Part shown: positions 8,573 through 20,500 of the stretch, in pieces | Numbering within the stretch: position 1 is the stretch's first letter | How the letters are laid out: each line of letters starts with the position of its first letter | Notes under the pieces: generated by a model | The model's database searches: none | What the model was told of the DNA's origin: nothing | The model's input: only the letters and a program-made list of their open reading frames with translations | Made by a program: the position numbers and the translations under genes | Origin: Magnetococcales bacterium | GTDB taxonomy: Bacteria > Pseudomonadota > Magnetococcia > Magnetococcales > UBA8363 | Length of the DNA stretch: 34,400 nt | Direction: 5' to 3' | Assembly (NCBI GenBank): GCA_015228815.1 | Contig: JADGCV010000040.1 | Span: 1 to 34,400, forward strand

Positions 8573-11500
8573 TCAGACGGGACCGGATGGCGCGGGTTCA
8601 TTTTCCTGGGTAAGGGTATCGGGTTGGGCCGGGGTGACCTCGATGTCGATGGTTTGCGGTGCATCCTGACCTGGAACATCAACCTGGAGCCGAAGTGATA
8701 CCGGCGCCGATCCTTCGGGAGGGGTCCCCGAGACCCGCATTGTCGTTGTATCCACCTTCAGCCATGCCGGAAGCGGTTCTCCCGTGGTGGTGCCGACCGA
8801 TCGGATCTCCCCTTTGGGTACCAGGGTCGTCAGATCCGAGACGAAACGGGTATCCGCCCTGACCGGCAACGTCAGTGGAACACCGCTGAATACCGAGGCC
8901 GCGCCCCCCTCGAGGCCAAAGACTGGCCGGACTGTGGGTGGCGTTGCCGGAATCTGTACCGGTGGGGCCGCCCTTGTTGCTGCCAGGGAACTGCCGGCGT
9001 TGGCCAGGGAAACGGCTGTCGTGCTGTTGTTTCCGGTCGCCACGGCTGATGTCGCTCCACCCGCCTGACGGGCATATTGCTCGGGATCGGGAACGCTGGC
9101 CGTCGTCAGATAGCCGTTACCCGTTTCGGTCACCCCTGCCGGAGGATAATCGTCATACCAGGTTTCCAGGCGGCGAAACGTATACAGCAATCCGCCAAAA
9201 CGATCGACCAGATCCAGATTGTCATCATAAATCAACCAACGTCCATTGGGTGCCCGCACCCCATCGGTACCCGCATCGTTGTAGAAGGCGTTGGTCGCCG
9301 CCAATACGACTGCCTGGGTATCGCCGCCATTGCCCGTGACCTGCTTTTTGGTTGTCAGATCGGCACCAGTACGCACCCAAACCCGGCCCCCCGCCGTCAT
9401 GCCGTCGGTGCCATCCACCGAATCGATTCTTAAGTTTCCCGTATCGTAGTAACTCAGATCCGAACCGGTCACCCCCGCAATCTTGTTGACATGGTTGCGG
9501 TTGGTCAGGCGCGCCGACCCGCCGGCAACCAGCTTGAGCGTTTCGGCGCTGACTGCCGCCGAGCCCGTTTCGGAAATGGTGCCACGGGTAGACTTCAAGA
9601 CCACCGAACCGCCATTCAGGGTGATGCCCGTCACGCCTCCGACCGTATCGAGGGCATAATCGCCCGCGTCGGTGAAGGAAAATCCCGATCCCGCGCCGGA
9701 GACATTGGCCGCCAGCAGACCCAGATCGTTGGCTTCCTCAAGAGTGACCGTCCCCGTGGTCCACAGTCCCATCCCTTTCGTGGCCGCCGTGGTGACGATG
9801 GATCCCGATGACTGACGCAACGTTCCCGACACCGTCAGCAGAACGTCCCCAGCCGTCGCGGTCAGACCGGTACTGGTGCCCAGGGCATCCGATCCCTGGG
9901 TGGTCGTCAGGGTGCCGATGAGGAGGTCATTGCCGTTGACTGCGGTCAGGGTGCCGCCGGACGATCCGGCAAGGGTGCCGATGGCGTTGGTTGACCGGTC
10001 CAGGGTGATGGCGCCACCCGCGACGGCTCGCACTGCGGTCGCTTTCAGTCGGCCGGTTTCCTTTTGAATGATCTTGTGGCTCGAATCGGCGCCGGCGATC
10101 AGCGTGACGGTATGACCCGAAACATCCGCCCCCAGGGCTTGGCTGCCGGAAACCTTGAAACTGACATCGCCAAAACCGGCATCGACGCCCTGAATGACGT
10201 TGAGATCACCCGCCGCCACCGACAGGACGATGCTGGAATTGGTCGTTTTCAATCCGGAGCGTTCCCGGACCGCATGATCGAGGGTCGAAGGGCCGTTCTT
10301 TGGTGCGACCGTCCCAAGGTTCAAGTTTCCCGACGTCTGGCGCAGCCATTGCGCCCCGACCGATTCCGCCGCCAGGCTGTTGACGCCGCTGATTTCGATG
10401 CGATGGGCATCGTCGCCAAGAATGGAATCCACCAGCAGCAGGACATCTCCTCCCGTGGCAATTTCGCTTCCGGTGCCGTTCTTGCTGGTGGTCGTCAGGG
10501 AGTTTCCAACCACCAGTTGAATCGTTCCCGTCGTCGAACCGATCGTGGCGTTGTTGTCGATGATCATATCGCCTGCGTTTCCGGCATGGGATGAACGCAG
10601 ATCGACGTAGCCGGATCCATGGGCGGTGATGTTTTGCGCGATGGTCAGATCGCCTCCCTCCGTCGTCAGGGTGACATCATTGTCATGGGCCGTTGTCGAA
10701 ATCCCTTTCAGTTCCGTGGCCAGCCCTGCGACCAATGTCGCCTGTCCCGCTGCCGCGACCGCCTGATCCAGGGTGCTGGCGCTGTTGTGTACCGTGACAC
10801 TTCCAACCTCCAGATTGCTTCTGTTGCCCAGCTTGCGCAGCCAGATGTCTCCGGAGGATCCATTGCCCAGGGTTCGTGCCGCAACTTTGGCGGCACCTCC
10901 CAGTTCCATGCGGTTGGTATCGGCGCCAATGTTCAGGCCCGCTTCGATCAATACCGACCCCAGAGTCATGATCTCGGTGGCTGTACCATTGGCGCTGTCG
11001 GTCGTCAGGCCATTGCCAACCACCAACTGCACCGTTCCCCGGGCGCTTTCAATCGTCGCCCCCTTGGTGATGGCCACGTCACCCTGATGACCGATCGATG
11101 CGGTGCGGAGATCGACCACACCGCTGCCATGGGCGCTGATCCCCTGGGTGATCGTCAGATCGCCCCCCTGGGTTGTCAGGGTGATGTTGCCGTCATGGGC
11201 GGTTGTGGACAATCCCTTGAGTACCGTTGCCCGGCCATTGGCGACCACCGTTTGACCGGTGGCGGACACGGCGCGGTCCAGCAGGTTTTCACCATTGATC
11301 GCCGTGACCGTGCCGATTTCCAGGTCGCTCAGGGCGCCCAGTTTGCGCAACCACAGGTCGCTGCCCGAGCCATTGTCCAACGTGCGCGCCGCAAGCACCT
11401 GGACGCCCCCCAGTTCGATGCGACTCCCATCCGTTCCCACACTCAATCCCGCCTCCAGAAGAACGCTGCCCTCGGTGGCGATTTCGGTCGTTGTCCCGTT

Positions 11501-14500
11501 GAGGCTGTCGGTGGTCAGGGTATTGCCCGCCAGAATTTGCACCGTGCCTCCGGTACTGGATACCGTCGCGCCATTGGCGATCCGAATGTCTCCCAGATGG
11601 CCGGCGAAGGCCGTGCGCAGATCGACCGAGCCGCTGCCATGGGCCGTGATCCCCTGGGTAATGGACACATCACCCCCCTGGGTGGTCAGGGTGATGGCAC
11701 TATTGTTGGCCGTCGTCGAAAGGCCCAGAAGGGCGGTGGCCATCCCTCCGGAAACCATCGTCTGTCCCGTCGGTGACACCCTGTGATCCAATGAACTGGC
11801 GCTGTTTTGCACCGTGACGGTACCCAACTCAAGATCGCTCGTCGCTCCCAGTTTGCGCAGCCACAAGGGGTTGTCGTTCCCATTGGCCAGGGTCCGGGCC
11901 GCCAGAATCGATGTTCCGGCCAGTTCGATCCGTTTCGGATCGGTGCCGATGCTTGCTCCCGCCTCCAGCAACACATGGCCGCTCGTGGAAATTTCCACCA
12001 CGCTTCCATTGAGGCTGTCGGTGGTCAGGGTATTGCCCGCGATCAGTTGAATCGTGCCGCTGGTGCTGCCGACGGTGGCGCCGTTGCCGATCAGGATGTC
12101 GCCCAGGTTGCCGCTGCCCGCGGTGCGAATATCGACATAACCGCTGCCGTGGGCCGTCACCCCCTGGGTGATGGCGACATCGCCCCCCTGGGTCGTCAGG
12201 GTGATGTTGCCATTGAAGGCCGTCGTCGAAAGCCCCCGGAGTTCCCGAACCCGATCCGCCAGAACCGTTACCTGGCCTGTCGGGGAGACGGAATGATCCA
12301 AAAGGCTTGGATGGTTTTGTACCGCGACCGTCCCCACTTCCAGGTCGCTGCCGCTCCCCAGCTTTCTCAACCACAGATGGCTGTCCGCGCCATTGCCCAG
12401 GGTTCGCCCGGCGACCTTGGAGACCTGGGCCAGTTCGATCCGCCGGGCATCGCTGCCGATGGAGCGCCCCGCTTCCAAAAGAACGTTGCCGGTGGTGGCG
12501 ATTTCGGTCGTCGTCCCATTGGCGCTGTCGGTGGTCAGGGTGTTGCCGGCGATCAACTGCACCACGCCGCTGGTACTCGAAACCGTCGCCCCATTGTTGA
12601 TGGCCATATCCCCAAGATTGCCGGCATTGGCCGTCCGGAGATCGACATAGCCGCCGCCATGGGCCGTGATCGCCTGGGTGATCGTCAGATCACCCCCCTG
12701 AGTGGTCAGGGTGATGACCCCGTCATTGGCGGTTGTCGAGAGACCCTTGAGGACCGTGGCGACAGCGTTGGCAACCGTGGCCGGACCCGAGGCGAGGACG
12801 GCATTGTCCAGGGTGCTTGAGCTGTTGTGTACCGTCACCGAGCCGACCTCCAGATCATCCGTCGTTCCCAGTTTTCTGAGCCACAGGTGACTGCCCGCGC
12901 CATTGGTCAAGGTTCGCGCCGCAAGGAGGGATACATCGCCCAGTTCGATGCGGTTGCTGTCACTGCCGACGCTCAAGCCCGCTTCCAAGAGAACATTGCC
13001 GCTGGTGGTGATTTCGTTGGTCGTTCCATTGGCGCTGTCGGTGGTCAGGGTGTTGCCGGCGATGATCTGGATCGTGCCACGGGTACTCGACACCGTGGTT
13101 CCGTTGTTGATGGCGATGTCTCCCCGATTTCCGGCGTTGGCGGTACGAATATCGATGGCGCCGCTGCCGTGGGCCGTGATCGCCTGGGTGATCGAAAGAT
13201 CACCGCCCTGGGTCGTGAGGGTGATGGCGCCATGATTGGCCGTCGTCGAAATTCCCTTGAGAACGGTCGCCACGGCATTGGCCACCGTCGTTTGCCCGGT
13301 GGCGGAAACGGCATTGTCCAGGGTGGAGGCGCTGTTTTGTATCGTGACCGCGCCGACCTCCAGATCACCCGTTTCCCCCAGTTTTCGCAGCCACAGATGA
13401 TTGCCGCTGCTGCCGTTGGCCAGGGTGCGCGCCGCCAGGAGAGGGGTCCCCGCCAGTTCGATCCGGTTGCCATCGCTCCCCAGGGCGAGGCCCGCTTCCA
13501 ACAGGACCGATCCAAGGGTCGAGATTTCGCTGGTGGTTCCGTTGGCGCTGTCGGTGGTCAGGGTATTGCCCGCGATCATCTGCACCACACCGCTGGTGCT
13601 CGAAATCGTGGCCCCATTGTTGATGGCAATATCTCCAAGATTGCCGGCATTGGCGGTGCGAATATCGATGGCGCCGCTGCCATGAGCGGTGATCGCCTGG
13701 GTCACCGTCAGATCACCCCCCTGGGTGGTCAGGGTGATCATGCCATTGTTGGCAGTCGTGGAAAGACCCTTGAGATGGGTCGCCACGGCGTTGGCCACCG
13801 TGGTCTGTCCCGAGGGGGCGACGGCATTGTCCAGGGTGCTTGCGCTGTTGTGTACCGCGACCGTTCCCACTTCCAGATTGCTGGCGCTCCCCAGTTTTCG
13901 CAACCACAGATGACTGCCGGCGCCATTGGTCAGGGTCCGCGCCGCCAGAATGGCGACGTTACCCAATTCAATCCGGTTGCTGTCGCTGCCCACGGCGAGG
14001 CCCACGTCCAGGAGAACATTTCCGGTCGTGGCAATTTCCGTGGTCGTGCCGTTGGCGCTGTCGGTGACCAGTGTGTTGCCCGCCACGATCTGGACCGTGC
14101 CACTGGTGCTCGAAATCGTCGCCCCATTGTTGATGGCGATGTCCCCCAGATTGCCCGTGTTGGCGGTGCGCAGGTCAATGGCGCCGCTTCCGTGGGCCGT
14201 CAGGTTTTGCGTCACCGACAGATCGCCCCCCTGGGTCGAAAGCGTTATATCGCCACTATTGGCGGTCGTTGACAGTCCCTTGAGTTCGGTCGCGACCAGA
14301 TTGGCCACCGTCGTCTGGCCGGTTGCGGAAACGGCGTTGTCCAAGGTGCTTGCGCTGTTTTGTACCGTGACCGTTCCCAGTTCCAGATCGGCGGTGCTTC
14401 CCAGTTTCCGCAACCACAAATCGCTGTCCGCCCCATTGCTCAAGGTGCGTGCCGCCAGTTTGACGGTTCCCCCCAGTTCGATGCGATTGCTGTCGGTACC

Positions 14501-17500
14501 GATGCGCAACCCCGATTCAAGGAGGACATGGCCACCGGTTTGAATTTCGGTCGTGGTCCCATTGCCGCTATCGGTGGTCAGGGTATTGCCGGCGATGATC
14601 TGGACCGTGCCACTGGTACTTGATACCGTGACACCGTTGTTGATGGCGATGTCTCCCAGATTGCCGGCGTTGGCCGTTCGCAGATCGACATAGCCGCTGC
14701 CATGGGCCGTCACCAACTGGGTGAGGGTCAGATCGCCGCCCTGTGTTGTCAGGGTGATGTTGCCGTTGTTGGCCGTGGTCGAAAGCCCCTTGAGGGCGGT
14801 TGCCTTGCCCCCGGTCACGGTGGTCTGACCCGTGGGCGAAACGGCATGATCCAGGGTGCTTGCGCTGTTTTGCACCGTCACCGTGCCCACTTCCAGATTG
14901 CTGCCGCTCCCCAGCTTGCGCAGCCACAGATGGCTGTCCGCCCCGTTGGCCAGGGTTCGCGCCGCCAACAGGCTGGCATTGCCCATCTCGATGCGCTTGC
15001 TGTCTGTCCCGACGCTCAATCCCGCTTCAAGGAGAAGACTGCCCGTGGTGGCGATTTCCGTCGTCGTTCCATTGAGGCTGTCGGTGGTCAGGGTATTGCC
15101 GGCGATGATTTGGACCGTTCCGCTGGTACTGGAGACGGTGGCGCCATTGGTGATGGCGATGTCGCCAAGATTGCCGGTGTTGGCGGTTCGCAGATCGACA
15201 TAGCCGCTGCCGTGGGCCGTCACCAACTGGGTGAGGGTCAGATCGCCCCCCTGGGTGGTCAGGGTGATGTTGCCGTTATTGGCGGTGGTGGACAGCCCCT
15301 TGAGGACGGTTGCGACCGCGTTGGCCACCGTCGTCTGTCCGGTCGCGGAAATTGCGTTGTCCAGGGTGCTTGCGCTGTTTTGCACCGTGGCCGAGCCTGC
15401 TTCCAGATCGTTGGTACTGCCCAGTTTGCGCAGCCACAGATGGCTGTCCGCGCCATTGGTCAAGGTTCGCGCCGCCAGAAGCGACACATTCCCCAGTTCG
15501 ATCCGGTTGCTGTCGGTGCCGGCGCTCAAGCCCGCCTCGACCAACACCGTTCCCGTCGTCAAGATTTCGGTGGTGGTGCCGTTGGCGCTGTCGGTGGTCA
15601 GGGTATTGCCGGCGATGAGCTGGATCGTGCCGCTGGTACTCGATACCGTTGCCGCATTGTTGATCCGGATGTCGCCCAGATTGCCGGCGTTGGCGGTGCG
15701 CACATCGACATAACCGCTGCCGTGGGCCGTGACCGCCTGGGTGATGGTCAGGTCGCCCCCCTGGGTGGTCAGGGTGATGTTGCCATTGTTGGCGGTCGTG
15801 GCAAGTCCGTTCAGGCTGGAAGGGCCGACGACAAAGGTTGTCTGACCGTTGAAATCAAGGGCAGTGACCGAGCCGATCTCCAGATCGCTGGTCGTTCCCA
15901 GTTTGCGGACGAACCAGGTGTTTCCCGCCGTGGCGGCCAGTTTGGCGGCACTGGCGATCTCGATGCGGTTGCTGTCACTCCCGACGCCCGAACCCGTTTG
16001 CAACAACACGTTGCCCGATGTTTCCAGCTCGGTCCCGGTCCCGTTGGCGGTCGTGGTGGTGATCGCCTGGCCGGCGTAGAGTTGCAGGGTGCCGCCCCCG
16101 GTCGATTGAATGGTCGCGGTTTGCCCGGAGGCTGGATTGATGGCAATGTCCGAGGTGCTGCCATTGGCCCGTAAATCGACGGTGCCCGAACCTCCGGCGG
16201 TCACATTGCGGGTGACGGTGATGCTGCCGCCCCCATCTCCCTTGGTGGCGATGGCGATTTTTCCACCACTGGCGGTCGTGATCCCGGAGGTGCCGTTGAC
16301 CGTGCCGATGGTCAGGCCGTCTTTTTCGTTCAGGGTATAATCCTTGTTGGCCCCGCTCATCACGCTGGACAGGGTGCCGATCTCATTGGTAGTGCCGCCG
16401 GTGATCAGGTTTAGAAGCACCTTGCCGGTATCGACATCGGTCTTGAGCCCTCCTGCCTTGACCAGTTGCGTCTGGGTCAGATCGTTGGTGGTGGCGGCGT
16501 TGAGCAGGGTGACCGTCGCCTCCCCGGTCGTGGCGGTGATGCCGCTGGTGGCGCCGACGCCGTGGGCGGCACTGACTGTCCCGATCTCCAGAGACCGGAC
16601 ATTCTTGAACTTCAATCCCTGGCTGCTGCCGCTGATGTTGGCGGCGAGGATGCCCCGCTCGGTGCCGACGGTGCTGTCATAAATTTCATTAAGATTGTCG
16701 AGCGATGAGGTCGAAACTGCATCGACGAGCAGTGATTTGGCCTTGACGATGGCGGTACTGGATTCGGTGACCGCCCCCTTGCCCGAGGCCAGGCGGACGA
16801 TCGCTCCGGAACCGATGGCTCCGCCGTTGGTGGTATCGATCGAATGGGTCAATTCGGTGTTGCCGGTGGTGCTCGTGCTGTTGGATGAGGATTTAAGAAT
16901 GACATCGCCCAGATTGGTCGTGATACCGCTGACCGTGGTGCTTGCCCCCGTCACCGTGGAGGTGATGCTCCCGACCGTCAGGCCGTCGGCATCCATCACG
17001 CTGATCACCTGTCCCGCGCCGCCCAGCACTGCGGCCAATGTGCCGATCTGGTTGGTGGTGTTGTCGAGGGTGACATACCCGGAATCGACCTTGAGGGAGA
17101 GGGTCGTCGCCTGGATGTCGCCTTGACGAACCGTACCGTTGGCGGTGGTTTCCTGGGTCAGGTTGCCGCTCGGCAGCCACAAGGCGACCGCTCCGGAACT
17201 GGAAATGCCATCCTTGTTGGTCGCGGTCGTCGTGACGGTGCCGGAACTGTCGGAGGACCGGGCATTGTAGGAGACCCGCCCAACCTGGATTCCTCCCGCC
17301 GCCGTGGCATTCTTGAATTCCAGGCCGTTGGTGGCGGTTGCCGCCAGCAAACCATCCGATGCCGCCTGCTTGATGACATTGTCATTGCGCAACTGCGACA
17401 GGACCCCTCCGGAATTGACGTAGAGGCTTCCTGCGGTCACGATCGCCGACCCTGTTTCCACCACACCGCCCGTGGTGGCATGGGTCGCGTACAGGGCGGT

Positions 17501-20500
17501 TACTCCCTTGTTGCCCGAGTCGATGGACTGGGCGATGGTCAGGGCGCCCGAAGTGGTGCCGACGTTGATCTGATTGCTGGTGGTATTGCTGTTGGCGACG
17601 ATGCCGGTCGCGGTTCGGACCGTATCCAGGCCTTCACTGGTGATGCTGCCGATGGTCAGGGCCTGGGCGTTGTTGACCGTCAGATGACCGGTCGTGGTCC
17701 CGGTCAGGCTGGCCGAAAGGGTACCCAGCAGATTGCTGCCGGTGAAGACGTAATCCCCGGTTCCCAACAACAACATTTGATCCACGGTGATGGCGCTCGA
17801 ACCGGCCCCGCCTGCGGCGGTGTCCATGGTCAGGATCCGGGCCGTCGGGTTCGATGAGCCCTGGACTGTCAGGGTGGCATTGACCTTGATGTTGCCTGTG
17901 GTGTTGCCCATGAGCAGGGTCGTGTTGTCCCGGATCGTCGTTGCATCGGCGACCGTCAGGGTCCCCGAACCGTCGGTGCGACCGATGGTGACGGCCCCCG
18001 TCGCCCCGGTTCCGGCGGTGCCGTAGCCGGTGTTGCCGAATCCCGCCTGGAAAATGCTCAGGGAACCGCCGTTGAACCAGTTGCTTCCCAGATAGAGTTT
18101 GCCGACAACGCTGCTGTCTTCGTTCAGGGTGGGGGAGGAGGGATCGGAATGAAACTGAATGTCGCGGCTGGCGGTTTCGGGGACGATCCGCAGTTCTCCC
18201 GAACTGGCCACCTTCAGGTGCAGGGAGGATGAATTGACAAATTCCATGGAGTCGGCGGTCAAGGTGATGATCCCCGAGGCGCTGATTCCCGAATTGACAT
18301 CCCCCGAGTCGATGGCGGCATAATTGGCCGTCCCGAGATACATGGTCTGGCCCTTGGCATAGATGCCATAGCTGTTTTCGCCGGTGGTGAAGGTGGTTTT
18401 GCCACCGTAGGTCCCCGTCAGCGAAATATTGCCGCTGGTCGAGGTGATCGCCGTATTGGTGTCCTCGATGCGGATGCCATGGTTTTCACTGAGAAACGTC
18501 TGATCGCCACCGCCACCCTTGCCGGTGATGGTGATGTTTCCGGTCGCCGATTTGATCAAGGCTTTGCTGGAGATGATCACCCCGTCATAACGTGAGCCAC
18601 CGGTCGGATTGGTGCCAATGTAGGAGCCATCGCCATTGAGGGTGATCGTTCCGGCCCCGGAAGCCTGAAGGGTGACTCGTGAGGATCCCCCTTCGCCGAT
18701 GATCAGGCCATCCTTGTTGCCGGCATTGGTGGCGACGGTGACCCGACCATCGAGGACCAGGTTTCCCGTCCCTGAATTCAGATCGGTCTGGGCCCCCGAC
18801 AGGCGGATGCCGGAGCCGGCATCGTTGGTCAGAGGGGCCTTGCCGTAGAGGGAAACATTGCCGTTGCTGGAGAGCAGTTTGCCATTGAGAAGATAGATGC
18901 CGTCGGTCACGCCATCCTCGTCACTGCCATACCCCGTGGCGAAGGCCGAACTGGTGCCCAGATTGATGGCCCCGCCATTGCTCTTGATGGTGGCGCTGTT
19001 GAGGTAGATGCCGCCACCCGTGGCCCCCGTGGCGACGAACGGGTTCAAGGAGACGGTCAGGGTGCCGGCGCCGGTCGTGCCATCGATCGACCGGTTCTTG
19101 ATCTTGATCGAGCGGTCGGCATTGATGGTCAGGGTCCGGGCGGTATTGTTCGGGGTGTTGAAATCGAAGGTTTCCTGTTTGTAATCGGCGTATCCGCTGA
19201 CGCCAGCCCGGGTGCCACCGGTCACGTTGACCACCGTGTCGGTGGCGTAGAGCTTGATCGCGGGGGTTCCCAGGGTGCTGGAGGCGACCAGGACGTTGCC
19301 GGACACATCCATGAGGTTGATGGTGCCGGAGTTGAGGGTGACGCTGGTCGGTCCGGTCAGGGTCAGGCTTTTCAACTGGGTGTTCGCCGCCGAGCCGCCG
19401 ACACTGTTGCCGGAGGCGCTGCCCAGGGTGATGTTTCCGGGGGTGACTCCGGAGGTATCCACCGTCAGTGCCTGGGACCACAACACCGCCGGAGAACTGG
19501 GCATCGAGCTTGCGATATTGCTCTGGAAATCGATGGCGCCGCCATTGCCGGTATAGCTGCCGCCGCTTTCGGGGCCGGTCGCGGACAAGGTGACCGCATA
19601 CCCCGGGGCTGCCAGGGAGACGCTCTGGTAGAAGGTGATGTTGCCCGAGGTGGTGGTGCTGGTCTCGGTGATCTTGGTGGAAACGGGGGTCGCGTGTCCC
19701 AGGACGGTCGGTTTGTAGAAATTCACCGCCCCGCCATTGGTGGCGAGGGTGCCGTTCAGAGTGATGGTTCCGGTGGTGGTGGAGGTCGTCCCGAAATCCA
19801 GGCTCAAGGCCCCGGTGGTCGAGGAGATGTCGGCGCCGGTGGCCAGGGTGATGTCGTTGGCCGCGGAAAAGGTGATCTTCGCCGCTGCCCCCGAGGTCTT
19901 GGAAATGTCGGAATTGATCGTGATGTTGCCCGATTCGCCTCCGGCGGTGGCGGTACTGAGGGTCACATCGGTTCCGCCGTTGATCGCCGATTCGATGGTG
20001 CTGGCCTGAACATTGGCGCCGGTGTTGGCCGCTTCGAATCCACCGGCATCGACGTTGCTCGATACTGCGGTCGATATGGTCAGGTTGTAGGGGTCAAGGA
20101 GCCATTCGCCACCATCGCCCCCCGGTGTCGCCGCTTGAACCTGGCCTGAGACCCCCAATTCGCCACGGCTCGACGTTTCGACCTTGCCGCCCGCGCCCGT
20201 GCCCGCGCCGCCGGCGGTGATGGTCCCCTCGTGGTTGGTCGAGTCTCGTGACCACAGCACCACCGTGCCGCCGTCCCCCTTGTCCCTGGCCCGGGCGTTG
20301 ATGTCGGCCTTCTTGGCGACCGTCACCCGACGCGCCTCGGGAATGGCGGGATCCTTGCCTTGCCAGCCACCGCCGATCATTACGGTACCGCCGCCGTCCT
20401 TGCCGGAGGCATCGACCTTGGCCTCGGATGCGACCACCACTTCCCTGCCGGTGGCGATGATTCGTCCCCCTTTTTCTCCCGGATCGGTCCCCCGGGCCTG

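Noticed and set aside
10619-16174. Long plus-strand open frames of 385, 337, 481 and 490 codons opposite the adhesin repeats
   Set aside because: They are antisense to the repeat array and repeat with its 510-base period. Their sequence is the low-complexity reverse of the repeat codons and they have no ribosome-binding sites or recognisable motifs.
10260-17667. CRISPR-like periodic repeats
   Set aside because: The period is ~510 bp, the repeats are translated without interruption, and there are no short identical repeats with unique spacers.
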